Shown: piece by piece, positions 57,542 through 64,000 of the stretch
Position numbering within the stretch: position 1 is the stretch's first letter
Layout of the letters: every line of letters begins with the position of its first letter
Assembly: GCA_008802785.1 (NCBI GenBank)
Contig: VUYT01000012.1
Location: 310,001-374,000, forward strand
Reading direction: 5' to 3'
DNA from: Symmetrospora coprosmae
Lineage: Eukaryota; Basidiomycota; Cystobasidiomycetes; Symmetrosporaceae
DNA: 64,000 bases
The notes under the pieces: generated by a model
Database searches by the model: none
What the model saw: only the letters and a program-made list of their open reading frames with translations
What the model was told of the DNA's origin: nothing
Position numbers and translations under genes: made by a program

Positions 57542-60500
57542 ATGCCGGGCAGCAGGGACGAGTTCGACGATGCATGGGATCTAGACCTGGATCTCGACGA
57601 GAGTGCACTCGAAGAGCTCAATCAGCTCGAAGCTCGCGGTGTGAGCAATGCTCCAGCCGCACCTGTCGCGTCAACAAGTCGCGTCCCGTACCGCGCGCCA
57701 CAGCAGCAGCCAGTCAACGCATTCGAGCGACTGCTGCACGCGCAGAAGGAGAAGGTCAACGCCGTCGTCAAGAAGAAGTGGGATCGTACGGCCTTTGCAA
57801 AGAGCGCGGCGCAGCGCACGACGGCGGCGGCGGGCAAGGGCAAAGGAAAGGGGACCGCGACCAAGGGCAAGGGCAAGGGCAAGGGCAAGGGCAGAGCCAC
57901 AGAATACGACGGATGCGATGACGATGACGACGAAGAGGTGCTCGACTACTCGGTCGACATGAACGACCCCTTGTACGACCCGGAAGAGGCAGCAGCCCCG
58001 CCAAAGCCGATGAAGCTTCAGCCAGACCGCGAAGCTTGCAAGACGTTCGTCTACCCTCTCAACAAGCCATTGCGCAAGTATCAATACGATATTGTTGCGC
58101 GCGCCCTCTACACGGACACGCTTGTCGCACTGCCGACCGGATTGGGAAAGACCTTCCTGGCAGCCGTCGTCATGTACAACTTCTATCGCTGGTTCCCAAA
58201 GGGCAAGATCATCTTTATGGCCCCGTCACGACCGCTCGTCACACAGCAGATCTCAGCTTGTCACGGCATCGTGGGCATACCGCTGCACGATGCAGTCGAG
58301 ATGACAGGGAAGGATGCGCCGGAGAAGCGGCAGGAGGAGTGGGAGCGGAGACGCGTCTTCTACTGCACTCCGCAGACCGTCCATAACGATCTAGTCACCG
58401 GCAAGCTCGACCCGACAGACGTCATCTGTCTCGTCATCGATGAGGCTCACCGAGGCACCGGCGAGTACGCCTACACCGGAGTCGTCAGGTTCATGATGCA
58501 AAAGAATCCGCACTTTCGCGTGCTCGCTCTTACTGCCACGCCGGGCAGCAATGCAGAGGTGGTCCAGGCCGTCATCGACAATTTGCACATCGGCAACATT
58601 GAAGTGCGAACAGACGAGTCCTTTGACATTCGGCCATACATCCACACGAAGGTGAGGGTGCCCTTCCGTGCCGAACCTTGACACGCAGCTGAGATCAACC
58701 GTCGCCTTGCACGCTCGCAGAAAGTCGACCTGATGGTGATACCGGTTCAAGGCGAGCTTGGCAGCATCCGCGAGCGATTCGGCGGTCTCATGGACATCCT
58801 CATCAAACCGCTGAAGGACGTCATCAAGACGCAGCGGACAGATCCGACGAGCATGCACCCGTATATCTTCCAAGCTGCGAGCCGGAACGTCGGCAGCAAG
58901 AAGTGGGCCTACCCCGTGCTTGCGTACTTGGGAGCCATGGCACGGGCCAATGTCAAGCTGCTCGAGCAGTCGGTTTCGGCTTTCTACGAAGCCCTCCAAG
59001 ACCTGAAGACATCGGCTAAGGGCAAGATGAAGGAGATTGTGACGCATCCTAATTTTGCGAGCATCATGCGAGATACCGAGGACATTGTCAATGGGCGCGA
59101 CTTCTCCGGCCATCCAAAGATGGTCAAGCTGAAGGAGGTTGTGCTGGAGCACTTTGCAAAGGCCAAGCTGGAAGGCACGCTCGATTCGACAAGGATCATG
59201 GTCTTCTGCTCGTTCAGGCAAGTCGTTGAGGAGATTGTCGACCGCTTGAACAAGTCTAGCGAGATTCGAGCGACGAGGCTTGTCGGGCAGGGAGGAGACA
59301 CTAAGGGCAAGAAAGGCTTGAAGCAGAAGGAGCAGAATCAGGTCCTGGCAGACTTCAAGAAGGGAGCCTTCAACGTGCTTGTGGCTACCAGTATCGGCGA
59401 GGAAGGACTCGACATTGGCGAGTTGGATCTAATCGTGTGTTACGAGGCACCCAAGTCGTCCGTCAGGACTGTGAGTCCGGTCGCTCTGGCTTCGAGGACT
59501 CGAGACTCGCGATGTGCTGACGAGTTGTACGCTCCCGTATGTTGGTAGCTGCAACGAGCTGGACGGACGGGCCGAGCCAGGGACGGCCGAGTCATCGTGC
59601 TCATGACTGAGGGCGTCGAGGAGGATAACTGGCGCAAAGCCAACGACACATACAAGGGCGTGCAGAATGCCATCGTCTCTGGCAAGCTCTTTGAGCTGTA
59701 TGCCGATTCGCACCGCCTTGTCCCAGCCGATATCCGCCCAGTCGCGAACAAGGTCGAGCTTGTGATTGAGCCATTTGACCCCGAAGGAATGGGTATCGGC
59801 AGCAAGGGCATCAGGGGCGCGCACAACAAGCGCAAGCGGGGCGAGGAGGGGGATCTTGATGTCTTTGACGATGGCTTCCAGAAGGCCAGTGGTCGGAAGC
59901 TTGGCCAGAGCACCAAGTCCAGCACGACCGGCAAGATCACGGCATTCACAAAGTCACGCGCACCTCAAAGCGAAGTCGAACTCTACCCGCTCGCGCCTGA
60001 GCTGCAGGACCACACCGGCAAGCTGTCGCAGCAGGAGCGCAGGGAGATCGCGAGATACTCCATCACGCCCGATATTCAGAATGCGCAGCCGGGAGTCGCA
60101 AGGCATGGTACCTTGCCCTCGAAGCTACCGTCGAGCTCGACGCTGAACAACGGGAAGCGATTCGTCAGCAGCTCAACCCGCACGAGTACCATCATCGACG
60201 TGCTGCGGCAAGGCAAAAAACACAGTGCGGATCAGTCTAAGTTCAGGGACTGGGAAGACAAGCTGCGATCTAATCTCCGATGGGACAACGTCAACAGATG
60301 GCACGGTGAAGACGGACCGGGAGACGAAGGAGGTGGGCCGGCTGCCTCAGGCAGGGACAAATCTTTTCGCATTGGGGCGTGTCGTATCCCGACAGAGGAT
60401 CGACACGCTCGCATCGCTCCGACCACTGCCTACCACACGGTCAAAGGCGCTGGGGCCAGCAGTCGTGGTGCATCTTCAGCCATCGCGGACGACATCGGTG

Positions 60501-62348
60501 TCTTGTCGGAAGACGATGACCTTTTCTCTCAGGCTGGCAAGCCGCTTGCGGATCCGATAAGCGACGATGATTTGCCGGACATATCCGACGTGATGTCTCC
60601 GGCTCGGGCGGCGAAGCGCAGCAAGCCATCCAAAGCACCGCGCATTGCAGACGAGACCATCGAGGACGACGAAGACGAGGACGAAATGGTCCTGCCTGCT
60701 CCGCTCGCCAAGCCCGTCAAACCGTCTCTTCAAGCCGCAGCTCGGAAAAGCCAGACCGGAGAGAGGAAGCGCGATTCGTCGGCGGGACCGTCCAACTCGC
60801 AAGGCAAGAACACTGGCGGGCAGTCAGCGGCGTCTGCGCCCAAAGCAAAGGTGGTCTCCCAGCCCGTCGTCATCGACCTCGACGACGACGATGATGATGC
60901 TGGCGAGGAAGCCAGCGTGGTCGTTCTCAAGCCGAGTGCAGTGAAGAAGACCAGGTGCGTTCTCGTGTCTGGATTGCACTGCACACTCTAGCTTACATGC
61001 TTCCGCATCGCAGCGCAGCGCCAGAGTCCCAGAGGGGCCGGGTTCCACTCGTCAACCCTCCGGCCATTGAGGCTAAGATCAACGCATCGGCCACGGTGAA
61101 GAAAGTTGGGAAGGATAGGCTGAGCCCGTACGTGCTCATCGCTTGCATGTAGTGCGCTGCACAGCTATGAGCTGTCGCTGATACCTCCGTCCGGCCCACT
61201 CTGCAGAGCGCCCGAACCTCGTATCGTGCGCCAGGGCGAAGCCACCGAGGTGGTCCTCGACTCGGAGGAGGAAATGTACGATGATTTGGACATGGACGAC
61301 TCCGCTCTCCGAATTCTCGATGTTCCCTCTCCGCGCGCCAAAGCTCCTGCAGTCAAGGCCGCGACTGGTCAAATCACCGTGCCAGACTCGCCTGGCGGAA
61401 GTGCCATTCCGGCTCTGCTAAAGTCAGAGGCCGAGGCCGATACGGAGCTTATGCCACCGCCAGCTCTGCCGTCTGCAATGCAGCGCCCGACTCCAGCCCT
61501 CCGGCCCCCGACAGCCCTCGCGGCGTCCTCGATCTTCCAGGCTGCGAGCAATATGACCATGGACGACTCGCCCGTCGTCGCGCGCCCGAAAGCAGGCGGA
61601 CGCCGGCGCATCGTTACGGGCGACAGCTCATCGCCCGATAAGAGCCTCGCACATTTGCCAAAGCGCGTGAAGCTGGCAGACGACAGCGATGTGGTGGTCC
61701 TGAGCGCCCCGAGGCCGAAGGGCAAGCTCGTTCGAGCAGCCGACCGGGAGAAGCCGACCGATGCCGCAGGCCGCACAAGTCCATTCAAGAGGTTAAAGAA
61801 GATCAAGCCGAAAAAGCTCGCCGCGGACGGCTGCCCCTTCTTCGACTTGAGGGCGATCAACTCTGATGATCCCGACAGTCAGACGGACGATGATGAGGAC
61901 ATTGACCCTGAGACGTAAGTGCCTGAATCGCCCGGCTTGCTCGCGCATGGCGTGCTGAGACGTTCTGCTCCTGGACGCAGCACACGCGATCGCGAGTTCG
62001 TCGACAAGGGTGATGTGAGCGTGCCTGGCAACATGCAGGCCTTCTACAGAGAGAGCTTGATGTCGCAGGCGAACCATCGCTTCCACGGCGAGACCATACG
62101 TCCTGGAGCGTACAAGCTGCGCGTTGAGTGAGTCTGCTAGGCCGCGCTCTACTTTCCGGCGACTGGGATTGCGGCTGATCGCCTGTCACGATTACCGCAG
62201 CGCCGTCAAGCGATATGTCGCTCCGCGCCGCGACGAAGAGCAGATTGAGGCCAGCCAGTACTCTGTGGACTCTTTCTGTGTCGGAGATGAGGATGATATC
62301 ATCTATGATGACGAGGACGATGGTCTGCCCACAAGCGAGACGCACTGA
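57542..62348 (+). CDS. MPH1: FANCM/Mph1-type ATP-dependent DNA helicase
   Basis: Seven exons (57542-58651, 58721-59470, 59549-60954, 61014-61127, 61165-61914, 61981-62127, 62201-62348) sum to 1474 residues. Mph1/FANCM remodels stalled forks and dissociates D-loops. The superfamily 2 core has KPLRKYQYDIVARAL, Walker A LPTGLGKT (about residue 197), MAPSRPLV, VIDEAHRGTGEYAY (about residue 298), LALTATPG, MVFCSFRQVVEEIVDRL, ATSIGEEGLDIGELDLIVCY and LQRAGRTGRARDGR. The N-terminus carries Gly-Lys repeats (residues 98-120) not typical of the family. The C-terminal 800 residues are mostly disordered with acidic/SUMO-like patches (PVVIDLDDDDDD) and end with a moderately conserved block (MQAFYRESLMSQANHRFH, QYSVDSFCVGDED). 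The intron at 61128 has two in-phase acceptors (61164 or 61206), giving 37 or 79 nt. Confidence 0.94.
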
Positions 62349-62532
62349 GGCGTGCAACAGAGGCGTCATGCCAGGTCTAGAACCCATGTAACGTATACTC
62401 TCTTCGTTCAGTCTGCCGTGCCTCTTACCGGTTGTTGTCGGCTCGCACGTCCTCGTGTAGCTTTGAGACCAGCGCACTCTCATTTCCGCTTTTGCCTGAT
62501 GCCAACGACATGAGCAGGGACTCGACCCAGCT

Positions 62533-64000
62533 CTACAGATACAACGATGGGTTGAAGACGACAGACGACTGCCTCTCTAGCTTGCCAAGACTCTGAATAA
62601 ATTTCTCCTCTAGCTCGGTATTGCCAATCACTTTGGCTGCCATGGCCATTTGCCTCAGCAGCTCTTGCAAGCGCCGGAAGACGCGAATGAGAGACCCTTC
62701 GAAGACATCCGACATCTGCGCGAGTGCATGGAAGAGCCATGATATGAGCGCGGGCACGGAGAAGAGAGAAGGGACTCGAGTGCGCAGGACCCACCTTGCA
62801 GATCTCAGAGAATTTGGCACCTTTGCACCACTGGAACACGGCGTCCATCAGACCCATCTTGAATGACTGCACGTACTCGTCCTCGGAGATCTCGAGCTTG
62901 CTCTCCTTGGACACCTTGGCGATGTTGCGAGCAAACTCCTGCATCCGGCGCAGCGGGCCGGCGAGCTCCTCGCGTAGGCGCGGCAGCTTCTCGCTCTTCT
63001 CGTCAAAGACAAAACAGCTGCAGAGCGCAGCGCATTGTTCGGGCGACAGGTCGTTGAAGACACCGTGGAAGATGAGTTCCGTCAAGAGGAGCTGAAGGCA
63101 GAGAATGAGAATTATTGAGCAAGGCTTCGACAGCCAGCTAAGGCCCGCTGGCAGCCACACACTCACCTCGTCACCCGTGCTGATCTCGCAAGCGACTCGG
63201 CCCTTCATCTCGACCACGTCGTCCGAAGTGGTGAACTCAAGGCGGCGCAGCACTCGCTTCCTCTGCTTGAGTTCGTCGAGATGCATAACGCTCTCGGCAG
63301 CCTGGATCTTCTTCCGAATAGCCCTGATCTGTGAAAAGACCTCCATCTTGGCTGCGTACTGCTCGTATTTGGCTGGCAGCTCGGGCGTGCCATATAGTGC
63401 ATTCTTCCGCAGCGCTTCCTCGAGCGTCTCAATCTTGCGGAGCAGGTCCTTGAATTCAGGATCTTTGATGCCCATATTCGCCACAGGGTCTAGCAGCTGG
63501 ATCCCGTCTGCGAAGCGTCGCTGCACTTCTTTGACATTCTTGAAGGCCCCTTCGCGCGCTGCGGGCGGCTTGAGGTCCTTTGGCAAGAATATCCGGATGT
63601 GGCTGATGCCGTCGATGGTCGAGAGCAAACAGGGCACAATGACGTACTCGGCTTTCGGCGCAGCACTACCGTTTGAGGCGGACACAGCAGAGTCAGGCGA
63701 GTATGGGCGGATACCAGTCACGGCCGTGAATGGCTGCCCGGCTCGCAGCTTGGTGCTTGCTGCTCCGACATCGCACTGCAATAGCACGTCCACGATGTAG
63801 CCATCTTGCGCAGACGTCCCATCCGGCAGTGGAGAGCCTCGCGGACCCATGCGCTTATTGTAGTTGACGACGCATCCCCAGCCAAAGTCCGCACTCTCGT
63901 GCTTGACGCGAACGAGACGACCTGGTTGCAGGAAAGGAAGTGCATAATTTGGGTGCTGGATGACCGTGCGCAAGTCATCTTTGAGGATATCGAGTTGTTT
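62533..64000 (-). CDS. MTR4: Mtr4 exosome RNA helicase, C-terminal part (5' end outside window)
   Basis: Three exons (64000-63167, 63091-62795, 62715-62533) show the last 437 residues of a Ski2-like helicase. Mtr4 unwinds RNA for the nuclear exosome as part of TRAMP. The visible part begins in the end of the helicase/arch region (LRTVIQHPNYALPFLQPGRL, VKHESADFGWGCVVNYNKR, which is the KOW-like part), includes the arch stalk helices (KNALYGTPELPAKYEQYAAK, LDELKQRKRVLRRLEF) and then the C-terminal DSHCT domain (LTELIFHGVFNDLSPEQCAA, LCSCFVFDEKSEKLPRL, MGLMDAVFQWCKGAKFSEIC, SDVFEGSLIRVFRRLQELLR). It ends SSVVFNPSLYL, close to the SLYL end of Mtr4 and unlike Ski2, which supports the assignment. 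The DExH core lies beyond the window. Confidence 0.93.

Overview
This window is fungal nuclear DNA from a basidiomycete. Genes are dense and split by many short introns (mostly 58-95 nt, GTGAGT/GTGCGT-type donors, CAG/TAG acceptors). Base composition is GC-rich, homopolymeric codon runs are common, and the gene set is typical of Basidiomycota. I suspect a smut-related (Ustilaginomycotina) lineage, but that placement is an inference. No tRNA, rRNA, CRISPR array or recognisable transposon was found. Exon models were built by hand from splice signals, reading frame and remembered family similarity; for most multi-exon genes the exon lengths sum to a whole number of codons.

Layout. 1-9 kb: 3' part of a cytochrome b2-type lactate dehydrogenase, an ING-family PHD protein, an Sqt1/AAMP WD40 ribosome-assembly chaperone, a solitary histone H4 gene, and a conserved fungal protein of unknown function. 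9-17 kb: a 2369-residue Ufd4/TRIP12 HECT ubiquitin ligase. 17-22 kb: an F-BAR/SH3 cytokinesis protein of the Cdc15/Imp2 type. 22.4-28.8 kb: an accessory-looking island on the minus strand with three BTB/POZ paralogues, two of them apparently membrane-anchored, interspersed with small multi-spanning membrane proteins. 29.6-36 kb: a DUF2420-like acidic protein, a TRAPPC12-like TPR protein and Tim44. 36-45 kb: an F-box-like protein, GDP-L-fucose synthase (8 exons), a 1029-residue Lys/Ala/Pro-rich protein and a Ypt35-like PX protein. 45-54 kb: a Prm10/ThrE membrane protein, a Kar9-like protein with a GAS2 microtubule-binding end, and a P-loop ATPase with a probable mitochondrial presequence. 54-56.7 kb: two tandem secreted Cys-containing paralogues. 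57.5-64 kb: the FANCM/Mph1 DNA helicase and, convergent with it, the C-terminal third or so of Mtr4, cut by the window end.

Most genes are unrelated housekeeping functions: chromatin, ubiquitin, cytokinesis, vesicle tethering, mitochondrial import, DNA repair and RNA surveillance. Two parts look lineage-specific and dynamic. One is the BTB/membrane-protein island. Its three paralogues share intron positions, and its genes are preceded by strong pyrimidine tracts on the coding strand. The other is the tandem pair of secreted proteins, which keeps exon phase and Cys positions while the sequences have diverged. The island is the best candidate here for an undescribed system: tandem BTB proteins, two with N-terminal hydrophobic anchors, next to short hydrophobic proteins that look like the anchor alone.
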